From NCBI RefSeq assembly GCF_000321225.1, contig NW_004450480.1:2366176-2430175 (forward strand): a stretch of 64,000 nucleotides of DNA, in the 5' to 3' direction. The stretch's first letter is position 1. Each line of letters opens with the position of its first letter. Positions 38,341 to 52,300 of this stretch are shown piece by piece. The notes beneath the pieces are model-generated. The model did no database searches, was not told where the DNA came from, and saw nothing but the letters and a program-made list of their open reading frames with translations. Source of the stretch: Odobenus rosmarus divergens. Lineage: Eukaryota; Chordata; Mammalia; Carnivora; Odobenidae. Position numbers and translations under genes: made by a program.

Positions 38341-40469
38341 TATAGAGATAAAGAAAAGTGAACACACACATTATATATTTGGGGTAAGGAGTGGAAGATG
38401 AAGGAGAATGGAGGACACAGGAGTGAGAACAGGCACAATCTCACTCTCAGGAGTGAGAATAGATAAATATGTGTTAGAGGGACAAAATGAAGTCACTTTT
38501 ATCATTCCTACAGGAGGTATAGATTCTGAAAGAGTTCAGCACCTACAGGGAGTGGTAAAAGAAATGCTCTACTTGCACATTACAATGAATTAATAGAGAG
38601 ATCAAGGTTCTATGAATCCTTCTGGAGAAGAGATAAGAGTCTACAGGGAGACTGGGCAGAATGGGACCTACTCTGGACTTGCAGAGCAGTTTGAGGTGCG
38701 AACATCCCGGCCACCCAGAGATGTGCATGCACTTCTGCTCCTTGTACTGGGAAGTGATAGAGCCCAATTTTCTTCTCCAGCCCGTGTGTTTCTTTCTTGA
38801 AATGACAACACAGATGTGGCCATGGTGACATCTTCGAAGAACTGAGGTCCCTTTCCTCTCAAATGGCAACCCCAAAGTGGGAGATGTTCAAATTATGACT
38901 TTTCTTTCAATAAAACTGCTTCAGCCTACTCCACCATTCTTGCCAAAAGCAGACCTGTCAGTTTGTTTTTAAAGGTAAGAGAGAGATAAAGACAGACGAA
39001 GAAAGATCCACCGCGGCCTGGTATCTGGGCTTTTGTATCGATCCAGAACAGTGACCAACAAGCAAGTCAGCTGATTTAATAATTTTTGTTAAAGCAAGGA
39101 CTGGGCATTATCGGCCATCTTCACAAAATAAGCCACGCAAGTTATGACGATTTCCCAAACTGGAAACAAACATATGCTTTGTCGCTGGGGAAATGTACAT
39201 AGTTTGACTTGTAGGTTATGAATCTTTAAAACTCCTACCATAAGTCCTATCGCACATCCTTTGTGAGTACTATCTTTTATTTATTGTGCTAAGCGATTGT
39301 TCTTTGTTGACTGGAGCCGTGCTGGATGTGAGCAAAGCAGGTGAGCCACGGAAACATTAACACAAAATACCACTCAGGGAGCAGGGGACATTTTGTCAAC
39401 AGAGCTAATCACTCTTAAATCAAAATAATCCACTCTTTTAGATATTAAAACAACGAAAACAACTGTGGTGACTTCAAAAGGACTAACTCATTAATCAGTG
39501 AAGCCGAGTGAATAATTTCCTCAAGAAACACAAGGTACCAGAAATATTTTATCCAAATACATTTTCGTAGGTTGGGAAAAGGGTCGAGCCTGTCATGTAA
39601 TACTAAGAAAACACAGAAGGTATTTCCCTAGCCCGTCAGTCTATGACAGTTGTTTGGGGCACCTGGACAAAGTCTGCAAGTTTTAGGTCTTCCAGCCACA
39701 AGTACCCAAACACAAGAGCCATAAAGAGAAAACGTGTCCGACCCAAAATGGCTGCTTTTAAGTTGTCCATAAAACACCAACTGCAACCATCGCAGCTTGC
39801 AGCTGACTACGCGCAAACTTATTAATAAACCCAGATTTCCCAAGTCTTCAAAGCCAGCACTTCCATGCCCCTGACTCGTCAAGAAGACAGCGATCTGAAA
39901 AGCGGTCCATGTTGGAGGCAGGGTTCAGATGTGCCGGAACCCTATACACCCGCTGTATCGCCCGCCCCACCCCATAAACCTCACCACAAGCACTGCTCAA
40001 TGTCTGTTGTTTCTGGAGCGACTCAAAGGCTTTCCGAACAAAGTGTTTCAGAAACAGAAGGAAGGATGCTAACCTCTGCCTGCGTAAGCCAGGCTTGGAT
40101 GTTCATGAGAAGGATGTAGGTAGGCAACAGGCGTGAGGCAGGACCCTCGTTCGGAAAACCAAAGAAAGGAATCTGATCAAGGCATAGCTGCTTACGAGGA
40201 AGAGTGGGGGGCACGGGCAGAAAGGAAGGGCTCACTGTGAAAACAGGAGAGGGTGAAAATGGAAAAGCTCTGTCTAGAGGAATATTTGGCATTTTCTTAC
40301 TGGACGCAGCAAGAAAAGTTGGGTTGAAGGAGAGAGATCTGAATGAGACAACATTTTAGGGTGTTCCCAATGTGGCAGGAGGCCAAGGGAAATGGGAGCA
40401 ATCCTTGTAGCAGGACCCGATCCCCTGATACCCAGCACAATGAACACAAGGGGAGAGCTCCCATGCTGG
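38341..40469. other. Intron, unique and possibly conserved
   Basis: No transposon was recognised. The interval 39040-39500 is non-repetitive with paired SOX-like sites (39294-39309). Open frames at 38408-38875 and 39628-40292 lack splice sites or similarity that I can support. Confidence 0.4.
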
Positions 40470-40735
40470 GGTGAGGAGCTCAGATGGTGGACCCGGCAGA
40501 TGTGGCTTAGAAGCTGGACTTGTCCAGCTGTAAACTGTGTGAACGTGGGCAGCTAAGGAAGTTTCTTCCTGTGAAGAGTAGGAATTTTAAGAGTACTTAG
40601 CTCACAGTGTGCTTACTAGAACAAATTCCACTAATATAGGTACAAAGCCCAAAGCTGGAAGAAAAGCGCTTTCAATAAATTCTACTACTGATATTCCCAC
40701 TACTTCTCCTACCATTACTATTACTGATAGTACAA
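40470..40735 (+). repeat. MIR SINE remnant
   Basis: GAAGCTGGACTTGTCCAGC, CTGTGTGAACGTGGGCAGCT and AGCGCTTTCAATAAATTC, followed by an ATT/ACT-rich tail, fit MIR. Confidence 0.65.
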
Positions 40736-40736
40736 C

Positions 40737-41083
40737 ACCTGACTCTTGAACAACACAGGTTTGAACTGCACTGGTCCACTTCCATTGGATTTTTCTTTTA
40801 TTCAATATAATAAAGTCCTATACATGTATTTTCTCTTCCTTGTGGTTTTCTTAACATTTTCTTTTCTCTAGCTAACTTTATTGTGAGAATTCACTATATG
40901 ATATACATAACATGTAAAATATATGTTAATCAGCTATTTATGTTATCAGTAAGGCTTCTGGTCAACAGTTGGCTATAAAGTAGTTAAGCTTTGCAGGGGG
41001 AGTCAAAAGTTATACATAGATTTGCAACTGTGCAAGGGGTCAGTGCCCCTAACCCCCACATTGTTCAAGGATCAACTATAATT
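40737..41083. repeat. MER2-like Tigger DNA transposon (non-autonomous)
   Basis: Terminal inverted repeats CCTGACTCTTGAACAACACA and TTGTTCAAGGATCAACTA, internal GTAAGGCTTCTGGTCAACAG and AAGTTATACATAGATTTGC. It has no transposase. Confidence 0.75.
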
Positions 41084-43199
41084 TCAAACCAAAAAAAAAA
41101 AAAAAAGTGGGACAATAGGGATGTTTAGGATTTTTGATAGGAGGAAGGAATGCACTTAATATTTATTGAAAATGGGCAGGCTATCATCATACCATGTTGA
41201 AAGTTTCCTCCTAAAAATAATTTTTAAGCAATGTGCCCAAATCCCGAATCAGCAGGCGAATCTGGGAGAAGGTGAAGCGGGGGAAAGTTGGCAAAATAGC
41301 ATTAATTAGACCATAAACTCTGAAACGTGAAACTAAGAACATGAATTTTCCCCTAAAGCTATAAACACTAAATACAAAATTAAGATGAAAAAGTGAACCA
41401 TCGCATATGCAACTTAGCCCTAACAAGTCCCACTGATAACATTAGTGCTATTTCTTTTAACTATAAAGTTCCACGGTGGGAACAGGAAAAGGGATATGTA
41501 AAAATGTGAAGGAATGATTTAAAAAAAAAAAATAGCGAAAGGACAGTCACCAAAAGGTGCACAGCTGGTACCTCTGTAAACGGAGACTGCCGGCAGTACA
41601 GTTTCTTGTTTCTCTGCTTTCCTAGATGCATCTTCTAATTTTGCTACAATGAACGTATAATTAATTGTGCAGTAGAAAATTCGAAATTATTTGGTATTCC
41701 ATTTTCAATTGAAAACATCTGAATTACACCCAAGCCTTCTGCAGAGCCAACACTGAGGATTTCACTCTCAGCTCTGGCACATGGGGTATTTTGTAGGCAC
41801 TGGCAGAGTTAAGTGACTGTCTCGGCACCTCTGCCAGCACATTCAGCAGCCATTCCCTAATTGTGCCACAGTCACTCTGCCAATATTTTATGGGAGTTTC
41901 ACAAAATGCACCTATAGCTAGTTAGACTCACAAATGAGAGGACCTCCTTAAATTCTGGCTTTAAAAAAAAAAAGAAAAAAACCAAACTTTTTTTTTTTTC
42001 TCCTTCCATTCTTCATTCTTCAGAAACTTCCCCAGCCTTCTAGAAACAGGATGGGCCACGGGAATCAAATATTATCTCACACTGGAGACCTAACAAGGGG
42101 GCTCGCTGGACAACAGCCTGGGGAAGCTATTGGTTAGATGCAGTATGTAATTATTTGCTATCCTGGTTCCAGGTATGAATCCCATAGAAATTACAGTAGG
42201 AGGGCAGCAAGGAGACCTGAGACATAAAAACCACTGCCATGTGTAAAAACTTAGATGTTAAAAAAGAAAATGCAGGCACAAGAATTTAGCCAGAAAAAAA
42301 AAAAAAACCAAAACAGACATGCCAATAAAAAAGCTGCTTCTTAAAATTTGGCTGGCAGTGTCCTTCCCCTCCCCAATGGATACTCTTAGTAAAGAAAACA
42401 TGGTAGGTTTTTTCTCCTTTGCCTGTATTTGATTTCCAATTAAAATTAAATATAAACTGAAACGCCACCTGGATTTTAGCAAAATCCAATCCCCGCCCTC
42501 CACCGCTCCTTTTTCTTAAAAGAAGAACCTGGGCTTACATATACAAACATTTCGCTAAATGACCCGTGGCAAATTGCGTAATGCCAGTAAAAGTTGTGTT
42601 TTTTAAGTTATGAGCCCCAAAGATTTTATCTGAAATAAAACCCTGATTCAATTCAGATTCTGGAGGCAAACTGTGTCCTTAGCTCTGCCTCTAAATTTAA
42701 AACATTTGTGGCGGGGCCCCTTCAGTAATGTTGCTAGTAGGTATGGAGGAGAAATTTTGTATTTATTAAAATATATGTTTTCTTTTCTAAAATGGTAAAT
42801 TGGGGCACTAATTGCCTACAAGAACGGATTCTCTGTAGTCCTCCTATAGAAGTCAGTTTCTAAATGAAGAGTGTGATTGTCAAATAGGACTGTGCCCTCA
42901 TTTCAATTAATTATCTCATTGAGGGAAGATACAGGAACTCTGGAATTCACAGGTGAGGCCTCTCCTTGGAGGTCTCTAACACGAATTTCTACACTGCTCT
43001 AAGGTGGTCACATTTGAATATAAATTGGGTGGAGTATGCTAAAGAATGGAACAGCCCTGAGAAACAAGTTGGTTCCCTTCCCGGCCTCTGCCTTTGGGTC
43101 CCTAAGATTTCAGCGCCGCCTTTTCCCTGTCTTCAAAAGGTGCTGAGCAAACAAAATAATACTGTCAAGAGCACTATTATTTTAAAGGCTTGACTAGTG
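41084..43199. other. Intron, unique
   Basis: A poly(A) run at 41090-41106 and a stem-forming inverted repeat at 41800-41883. The rest is unique AT-rich intron. No exon was recognised. Confidence 0.4.
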
Positions 43200-43375
43200 T
43201 GCTAAGGCCTAAGGTCTATTATTCAATGTATTCGTCACATAACTCTGCTCTAGAAGTTATCTCTATTGCCCCATTTTACAGACAAGAAAAGTAAGGCTCA
43301 GAGAGACTGGCAAAACTCACTTTACTTCATTCATTCAGTGAGTACTAGAGGTGGGTTTTGAACTCTTGTCAGCAG
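43200..43375 (-). repeat. MIR SINE remnant
   Basis: CCCCATTTTACAGACAAGAA, then AAGTAAGGCTCAGAGAGACT, is reverse MIR core. Confidence 0.75.
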
Positions 43376-43577
43376 GATTCCAAAATGTCTCGAATGAAAT
43401 GCTTCTCCTGCATTTTCTAGTCCCTGAGCAGTGAGATGAGTCTCTAGGGGAAGCAGCATGCACTGGGTAGCCAACTAAGTACATCTGTATACCACTGTCA
43501 GTACGATACTCAAGGACGTCCATAAGCTCCACTGTCTATGCTTTCAGGTGCTCTGACCTTTTGAGTGGTTATCAGAC

Positions 43578-43748
43578 GGTGATACCTCCAACCGGCAGCA
43601 GAGAATGAGTTAAGAGCATCAGAAATGCAAATTCTTGGACCTCACCCCAGATCTACAGAATTAAGTGCTCCGGGGGTGGGTTTAGCAATATGTTTTAAGA
43701 TGCCCTCCAGATGATTCCAATACATGTATTAAGTCTGAGAACCACTGC
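43578..43748. repeat. MER5A-type hAT-Charlie element
   Basis: ATCAGAAATGCAAATTCTTG, GGACCTCACCCCAGATCTAC, CTCCGGGGGTGGGTTTAGCA and the terminal TCTGAGAACCACTGCGG identify MER5A. Confidence 0.85.
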
Positions 43749-43749
43749 G

Positions 43750-45722
43750 GAATGCCACACAACCTTTTAGTAAAAGTGTACCCCTGAATCAAAGGGTACA
43801 ATGGTCTTAAGCCTCTTGACACCCCATGCCACACTGCCCCCAGAATGGGCTACTCTTTAACTTACATTCCCATCAACCACGAAAGGGAGCCCCAGCGGTA
43901 TATGTAGCATTTACTGTAACCGTTGCTGATTTAGCCAAAGATCTTTCAAGTAGTGTGTGAAGCTGGTGATTGTGTTCGAACAGATATAAAAAGGCTCTTC
44001 GAACCTGTGCAGAGTGCTTTATATGACCTTACTTACCAGAGTTTTCTTCGGAGCTGGCATTTATAAGTGCTACATCTAAGATATCCAAGAACGAATTCCA
44101 GGGACACATTGGTAAGCATTTAGAGCCAGAAGAGGAAACCTTTTCCAAATTAAAGATAGGTTACTAATATACTTAACATTAATTAAACACAGAAAAATCT
44201 AGGAACATTTGTCAAAACACTGAACCAGCAAGCAAATCTAATTAACATGCAGTATGGACTGCATAGTGTTTTAATTGGGGGGTAGGAGGCTGGGGCATGA
44301 TGCACACGAAACTCACTGCAAAATGACATAAGCACACATACAAACACACACTTCTCAGAGCACAAGATGCTGGGCTTGCATCAGATTCACAAAAAAGGAA
44401 CCGTAAACCTGCAAAACGTACGCATGATGAAATTAAAGACATGGCCTGTGCCAGGGAAACCCTCCCACCAGGAAGGCTAAAGAGAAGCTCACTAACTGTG
44501 AGATGTCAATGTAAGTCATCTGGTAACAAGCTTACAACCAGAAACAAATAAGAATGTAAAAAAACAAAGAAGAAAGGCAGAGGGGAGAAAATAAAAGGCC
44601 ATGCGCTTCCAGGAAAGATAGTTCATAAATAGCTGCATTGAACAAATACCTTCAAATATCACAACTATTTTAAAATTAGGCATTAGGATTTCAGTTGTTC
44701 TAACTCTATGAGAAATAGAGGTGAATTGGCTAAAACTCGATATTAAAAGTATGTAAAATATGGACACCACCAACCAAATGACCAGCCTTGTCAGTCCCCA
44801 TCTAATCTCTGGAGATCGGACACTCGACTCAGGCAATCGTCTGTGTAAACAGATAGGCCCCACACCATTTCCTGGAGACCAATAAACTCAGATCCTGGCG
44901 TCTGGCATAGAAAGACTTCTACTTACCATTTACCTCCAGTTGTTCCACAGTGGAAATCCCCCTTGCTTATTCCAAAATGAAAAATGGCAAAGTGGCAAAG
45001 ATACACTTCTTGGGCACTGAGGTCATAAACCGCACCCATACAGTTCATTATACATCTTCCATCCACTCTCCCCTGATTGAAAGGGTTAAATTAAATCAGC
45101 TGGTGTGCATGTGCTGAGTTACTATTTCCCAAGTTGTACCAAGGTCTTCAAAAATCCCACCAACATAGACACAAATAAACTCTTCCTCTCTGGATTACTG
45201 AAGATGTATTGCTTAAGTCATTCATTTGTTAATTAGTCATACACATATCTTCTACAGCTTGTCTTCATTTTGCTTTGAGATTTTTATTGATATTTAATGC
45301 ATATGTTTATGTTTTGTTCCAGTACGATTAGATTCTAAGTTTTATGAATTCAGGGAGATGTTAAGGGTGTTTCTTCATATCTTCTAGCCAACCCTAGGAC
45401 TGTGAACCTAAGATACGCTTGTTTTTATGTTAATTTTCTTTGGTAAGAGAACCATGGGGAAGAACATCCACTCTTTGAGTGACTCAGTGTCCAACCTCCA
45501 TTTCCTTAGTGGGCTGGCTGGTTATTCTTCTAACCACCAATAATGCCAAAACATTTAATTTGTGAAATGCATTCAGTTAAATGATTACAAAGGAGCTCTG
45601 CAGGTAGGATGAAACCAACAAGTGACCTGACCACCCCGGAAAATGTAAGACAAAGTCTTAAACTGTGATATATGTATTTCTTGAGGGATAATTTAGAAAA
45701 AAAAATAAGGAATGATCCTGCA
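43750..45722. other. Intron, mostly unique
   Basis: A possible old L1 3' UTR scrap lies at 43770-43960 (CACTGCCCCCAGAATGGGC). The rest is unique AT-rich sequence. No exon was recognised. Confidence 0.35.
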
Positions 45723-45737
45723 GTTTTGTCACTTTCT

Positions 45738-45775
45738 TTTTTTTTTTCCAAAGATTTTATTTATTTATTCATGAA

Positions 45776-45810
<35 letters not shown>

Positions 45811-45930
45811 CAGAGGGAGAAGCAGGCTCCCAAGGAGCAGGGAGCCTGACGCGGGACTCGATCCCAGGACCCTGGGATCATGACCTGAGCCGAAGGCAGA
45901 CGCTTAACCATCTGAGCCACCCAGGCGCCC
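45738..45930 (-). mobile_element. Carnivore tRNA-derived SINE
   Basis: Reverse copy: T-rich tail complement, (GA)n at 45779-45809, body GATCCCAGGACCCTGGGATC, end GAGCCACCCAGGCGCCC. A perfect 15-bp target duplication, GTTTTGTCACTTTCT, at 45723-45737 and 45931-45945 marks a young insertion. Confidence 0.97.
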
Positions 45931-46239
45931 GTTTTGTCACTTTCTATAAAGTAAGAGGAGAAGGTTCTAGAAGGCAAGTCTTGCCACATCTGCCATTTAC
46001 TAATTCAGGAGGAAGGCAGCTCTAGACAACAGCCAACAAGGGGGATGGTGGTGTTTCAATAAAACCTTTTTTTTTTTTTTTTCAGTCCAAGAAGGGAATC
46101 TATTAACTCACAGCATTCAAGAAAGGGTTGAGGAAACACATCACAAAAAAGGCAGGTAAGAACCAAAAGGCAAGAACAAGTGGATCTAGGAACTCCAATG
46201 CTGCTGAGTCTTCCCCCAACCCCCTGCTCTTGACTCTTT

Positions 46240-46375
46240 CTAGCTTTTTTTTCTTCTTACTTGAGATCCTTAAATGATTATTATCTACCTCATTGGGTCA
46301 TTGTGAGAATTAAATGAGATAACACATTGCAAAGAAATAAAATATCACAGTACTCAATAAATGTCAATAAAACCT
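46240..46375 (+). repeat. MIR 3' fragment
   Basis: TGTGAGAATTAAATGAGATA, then CAGTACTCAATAAATGTCAA, is the MIR tail. Confidence 0.65.
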
Positions 46376-49300
46376 TTCTTTAAAAAAAAAATAGGTGGTA
46401 GGCCAGATTTAGCCAGATAGGCCCTCTGGCTTAGTTCACCAATCCCTCATAGAGTCTGCAGGTTTAACACAACACTTTGTACCTAGAACCCGCCCAGTCA
46501 AGGGACTGAACAAACGGTTGAGACAAGTTTAAAATATTTCCGGAACATAATCATGACAATTCTAATTGTGAATATCACATCCTCAGCTTACGCATGATGC
46601 TCTTCCTTCTGTAAACACATTAATGACACAGTCTTTACATAAATGTGCACAGCATAGGCATATAATACACAGCACAAACTTTGAATTGGAAAGACAAGTG
46701 TATATCCAGTGAGATAATCAGAGTATCATTATAAAAATGCATGTAAAGGCATTTTCACTTACTACTTTTGGCTGGTGAATGCCTATTGAGTTGAAATGGA
46801 AATATCATGAGTAGGACGAAAAAAATGAGGCAAGGTAAGCAATATTATCACAGAATTATTTATCATACACATTAGGATCAAAAATAGGAAAGAATGAGCA
46901 TTATGTCATTCTCTCCCAGTATTTAACCTTGTAAAAGGTTGTTGAGTTCATAGGGAAGATAACAAGAGTCAATACAAGAAGCTATAAAAATGGAACTACG
47001 TCTTACCATGCAACCTTGAAAAATTAATACTTAATAATTATAATAATAAAAGGCCACTTCTGCCCTGTTTTAGGATGTTACATATTATTTTATTAAATTT
47101 TTCCAAAACTCTTTCTTCCTTTGGCTCTCAGACACATGGCTCTGCTGCTGAAAAGCAAAAGACATTTTACGCACAATTTTCCCTCTACTAGAAAGAGGTA
47201 TATTGTGCCCTTCAGTGAACATAAAATTGATATTATCATCTCTTAGTTTATATCTCACTACTTAACCTTCAGATTAAAAGTTATTGGATTTGAATGACTA
47301 AGAAGCCATCATGTCACCTTCCCTTCAATGTGGAGACAGGGGAGTTCGGAATGAGAGAAGGTACAGTGATAAAAACACGGATTTCGGATCAGCTGACACT
47401 TTGCCTCTTTTAACAAGCAACCGTGATACTGACAGTTCCTTGTGCTTGTATGGATGATACATTGTGTGACAAATGGTCTACTTTCAGAAACTTTGCTGAA
47501 GACGAATCTGCATCACGAAGTTAATTTTATTTGGAGTACAGTCAAAAAGGAGCAGTCTAAAAATAGGGATGAAAAGAGTTAAGTCAAGGAGAACCTTAGG
47601 GTTACCACCTTTAAAAAAATCCTACCCCTCTTACGCAGAAGATACTGGAAAATGTTCTCTCCAGAGGGATTAAAGAGAACAGAGCTGCTTTCCCTCCATC
47701 TGCCTCTATGCAGGGCTCAACTCAAACACACAAACAAGGCCTTGACATCCCTAAGCAGTTTAATCTATACCTTGTCAATGAGTCTGCCAATAGCACCACT
47801 GTTTAATAATTACACAACGTATTTTTCCAACAAAAGAAACACGACACGCACCCCCTTTCACCCTAAAAAAAAAAATTCATTCTAAGAAGCTTGTGTCAAT
47901 ATGAAACAGACTTTATCAAAGATCTAACTTCGTAGTTTTGTTCTCTAAAAGCGATTAAGTCCATTCCATGATCAATAGGAACACAAGGCAGTTTATCAGC
48001 ATTTCCCATGTGACTTCTGGAAGATATACTCATTAGTAACTGGCAAAGGCTAAAGGGAAAATACTTGATAATTTTAATCTGAAAAAACGTATACAATCAA
48101 AAGAGTGAGTTTTCGTGATATGAGGATGTCGTTTTTTTTAAACAGTCTTTTGGTATTCAAATGTAGGAGGAGAAATGCAGAGAGCAAGGGGGTAAAGGTG
48201 GTCAACAAAAGCAAGTCCTCAATTAAATGAAGCAGGAGTTAGAGGTCCATTACTAAATTCAGAACCTACTGCAAGAGCCTTGTCACTGCTATTAATCTTT
48301 CAAAGATCTCTTTCCTTCTAAGCCAGGCCAGGTCCAACCTTCTAATTTACCTTCAGTACCACTCCTCCTGAATGGCCTTTCTTCTCTGCCTAGAAACCTC
48401 CCCTGGCTTAGAAACCCAAGCCTCCACTAGCTGAACCCAAGTAACCTTTGAACCACCTTCCCACTGCTCCCATCCCTGCTCTTCAGGCTCTTCAGGCTCT
48501 AGTCAAATAAACTCCAAATTAATTACCCTACCATGCACATTTCCTTACACACAGGCAGTGCACCACACGTATTAGTTACATGAAAGAATATTTAACAAAT
48601 GAATAAATGCACTTCAAGAACTCCAAAGCGAAGAAACAAAGTTTCTTCTAATACATAGTTTCCAGTGTAGCACATTTATTAGCTCATTTGGAACAAAGCT
48701 GAGACCAGGCCAGTATGTGAAACTCTCTTCACCACATTTTCTTGTGTGAGGAAAAAGAAAAAAAAAAATGTGGTTGTATTTCTCTGAACCAAATCAAACA
48801 CAGTATTTAGCAAAGGGCCTCTGGAATGTTACAAGTAACACTTCATAATTACAATAGATTTGAGTTCAAAGACCAAGTGATGAAAAGAAACTTTCTAATA
48901 CGGGGTTCAATTCCCTATATAAACTTCCCTTTTGTTGCTCCATCTACCACTTGCATTTATATTGCCATTCTACTTTGTCATAAAAGCAGTCACCTTGTAA
49001 CCCTTTTTATCAAGTAATCTATGCACTACCTAAAAGTACACTCGACTCCATCAGTTGAGCTATATAGGTTTACATTACACAAACATACCAATTCTGCGTG
49101 CTCAGCACTACTTGTCAATAAACGCAAGCAGTTGCAAAACGGCAAAGTAGGTTCCTTGCCTTCAGAGAACAGACAGGAGCCCGCCAGTTTTGCAAAACAA
49201 ACTCTCTGCAATCAGTGAAGCTCATCTGTCAACAAATTACCATTAAAGTCATACCTCCTGAAAGTTCAAAAAGAGATTTCTGATTAGACAAGAGAGAGGG

Positions 49301-52300
49301 GGTATTTATTATTATTATTATTATTATTACTTATTATTATTTGCAGCTCACAGGTCAGGGCTTAAAATTGCCTTCTCAAAGTAGGGACGCTTTTGCTTAA
49401 AGTTGAGGGTACACTTCACTCATGGTGAAATGGGGCATCTAGCTTTCTATGTACTTGGCTCTTTTTCTGTTGTTTCTCATGCCATCTCACCTTTCAACAG
49501 AGAATGTTAATGACACAGAGCTGTTTGGTAATCAAAACTTGAAAGGATTTCATATAAGGCTCACATCACAAGTTACCTAAATCTCTGACAATATTTTGAT
49601 GACAAGGAGGTCCAAACTCACACAGTAAAGAACTATAACTCTAGCGCGTTCAGGGTGAAGGATGCCTTTTCCAGAAAGAGCCACAAAAGGAACTGAGTAA
49701 AAGTGGGAGTCTGTTATTGTTATTGCTGCTTTTCTTCGTCACAATTACCCGAATTCCTCTCTCACCTTTTTTCTCAATTTGTTTGCACGGTTTTCGCTAA
49801 CATTTTGATGGCACCGATTCTTACCAAATTTTTGATCATCAATAGCTTCTATATTTGAGCTCTACCTTGTGTTCAAAAAGAATGTATCTTGGTAGAGTGA
49901 GTCCTTTAAAAAATTATAGTTTGAGTTTTCACCCACCAGTGGAGGAAGGTGCTAGCCCCTAGCATAGAGCCTGCCTCAATGAGAGTACTCAATAAATTAA
50001 GATCTTCTTCTACCCTGCCTTCCAGAAGCTTTCCTTCTCAGACACAGAGATGCTGACCATCTTTTCCCTTCCAATGGCATCAAAAGACCTTCCTTTCAGT
50101 CACAGTCCCTGGTAGCTACAAGGCAAAAGGCCACTTGAGGGTATTCCTAACAAAGTTAATAAAGCAACCTGAAGCACAGAGAAGAATGGTAAGGCCGAAC
50201 TGGCCACTGCTACCTGGTCTTTGTACTAATCCACACCTAATCACTTGGGCCTCCCTCTGTAGAGCGAGGAACAAGGCAAAGGATGGCCACAATAATGGTA
50301 ACATGGTTCCCACAAAGGAACAGGAGTACGAAGGAAAAGCGCACAGAATGGTCTCTTTCATCGGAGCTCACTGCCCATCCAAACACACACAGCAATTTCT
50401 TCCAGGCGTCGTTTTTCACAGGGGCACTTCAGGCTGGAAATGTTGGCAGGACAACCTCCCTCTTCTGCCCGATACCCACTAATCGTTTTGATAACAAGAA
50501 CAAAATGAGGAAATTCATTCCACCATTTTGAAAATGAAGAGAAGAATCTTTAATTTTTGTGTATTGGTTTATGCTAACATGTTCACACTCTGGTCATTAT
50601 CATTTGGTTACTCACATTCAGGAGACCCCGGCATATAGACCCGTGATTCTCCCAGGCCCCGCTGACAGTGGTATTTTCTACATCCTCGGGGAATATACAC
50701 AGCCAGATTTCCTTCTTGAGCACCCTCCCACTCCTCCTGTCTCTCTGAGCTTCTCTAGTCCTGGGCAGTGACTCATGTCTCACCTCCTTTAATAGCTCAT
50801 TGGCGAAATGCAACCCAATGAATCCCTCTTCTTGCCTCTCATGATGTTTCAGAAGCTACTTATCCTTCCTACCTCTCTTAACTCTTCAGGACTCATTCAA
50901 TGTTTTCCTCTCTTTCTTTTACATTATTAATGGGAAACAGGTACATAGACACGTGTTGATGGCTGATAGGTAACTTTTGGGCCAAAAGGTCCAACACCTT
51001 AAACCAAATGTCAAAGAACCAATGTCAAAAAATGAAACAAACACTTCACTTATTCACACTCTCTAAATAATCCATATTCAAATCCCGTATATAGTGTATC
51101 TTTTTTTTTTTTAATGTCTTTCTCACAGACTTCCTCTACACTGCCCTCCTCATATAAAACAATAGCCATACCTCAAAACCACAGCAACCAAAGCCCTCTC
51201 TATACTGATTTGCAGACAATAAAACTGCCAGGTGGTACCCAAAAAAAAAACCCCATCATTAAATGGAATGTTGTTAAGAAATAGCTGTTTTATTTAACAG
51301 CTATTCATTTTTATTGAATAAACATTTTCTAGTATGCATTCTGTTAATTGACCTGACAGCATATGCTGTATATGGAGAAACTTCTAAACATTATGCTCTA
51401 TGTAATATGCTTATCTGAAAAAGCTCTCATTTGCAGCAATATGGAAATAAAATTCTGCTTTCTAAAATTCAAGACTTTTAAAATGCATTAATCCACACAG
51501 TTTATGAAATTGCTCTGGACATTTTAAAATCCTTTCTTTAGGAAAAAAACTTCAGTAATTGGTAATAGTATTTGTTGCTGAGTTTCATAATGGAGTAGTG
51601 CATATCCAATACAGAACTTTTACAGACCCAGAAATGGGGCAGGCATAATAGGAAATAAAAAGCAGTTATGGTATCGGGTAAAGAATTACCCAGTGGCTAA
51701 AAGAAATGTTCAGAAACTCTATCAAATTATATTATTAGGAAACTATTGTTATAATAGTTTCATGGCCCAGATATAAGTAGACTTGAGACATTACAGGGAT
51801 AATACATTTCGTTTTGAGGAAGGAAGACAGTTGGGGAGTGTGTTGGCGGGCTCCTCCAGCTACTGGCAGCACCTCTCCTTGGTGATGGCTTTTGAGTGAT
51901 GATGGCATCTTGCAGAACTACCAACCCCCCTGCCTAGAGGGCCACAAATGAGCGATGCTGCTCGGTGGGAGCTAGGGCAGCCTGGAGGGCGGCGGGCTCC
52001 CTGACTTCACGAGCAATCCATCCCTTAACAACTGTTGTCCTCGTAGGAATATTGGTCTAGGGTTACCAGATCTTCTGATTTTTCAAGAGAAGACGGAAAA
52101 GCCAGATTCCCCCTATTTTTCTAGGTTGTCACGTATGTAATTTTTTTTTTCTTTTTAACAATTCTTCTTAGAACTAATTTAGCCAACCTACAGACCAGTC
52201 CCAGCATAGAAGTCACTCATTCCACAGCTAATCTTTGTGAAAGCTCTCCATTCTGAAAGGGCACTTGCTATCATCTGTAATTATCTTTGGTAATAAGAAT

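Noticed and set aside
52080..52110. Partial match to the microRNA miR-1284, which lies in a FOXP1 intron in human
   Set aside because: Only about ten bases agree (GAAAAGCCAG) and no hairpin is evident.
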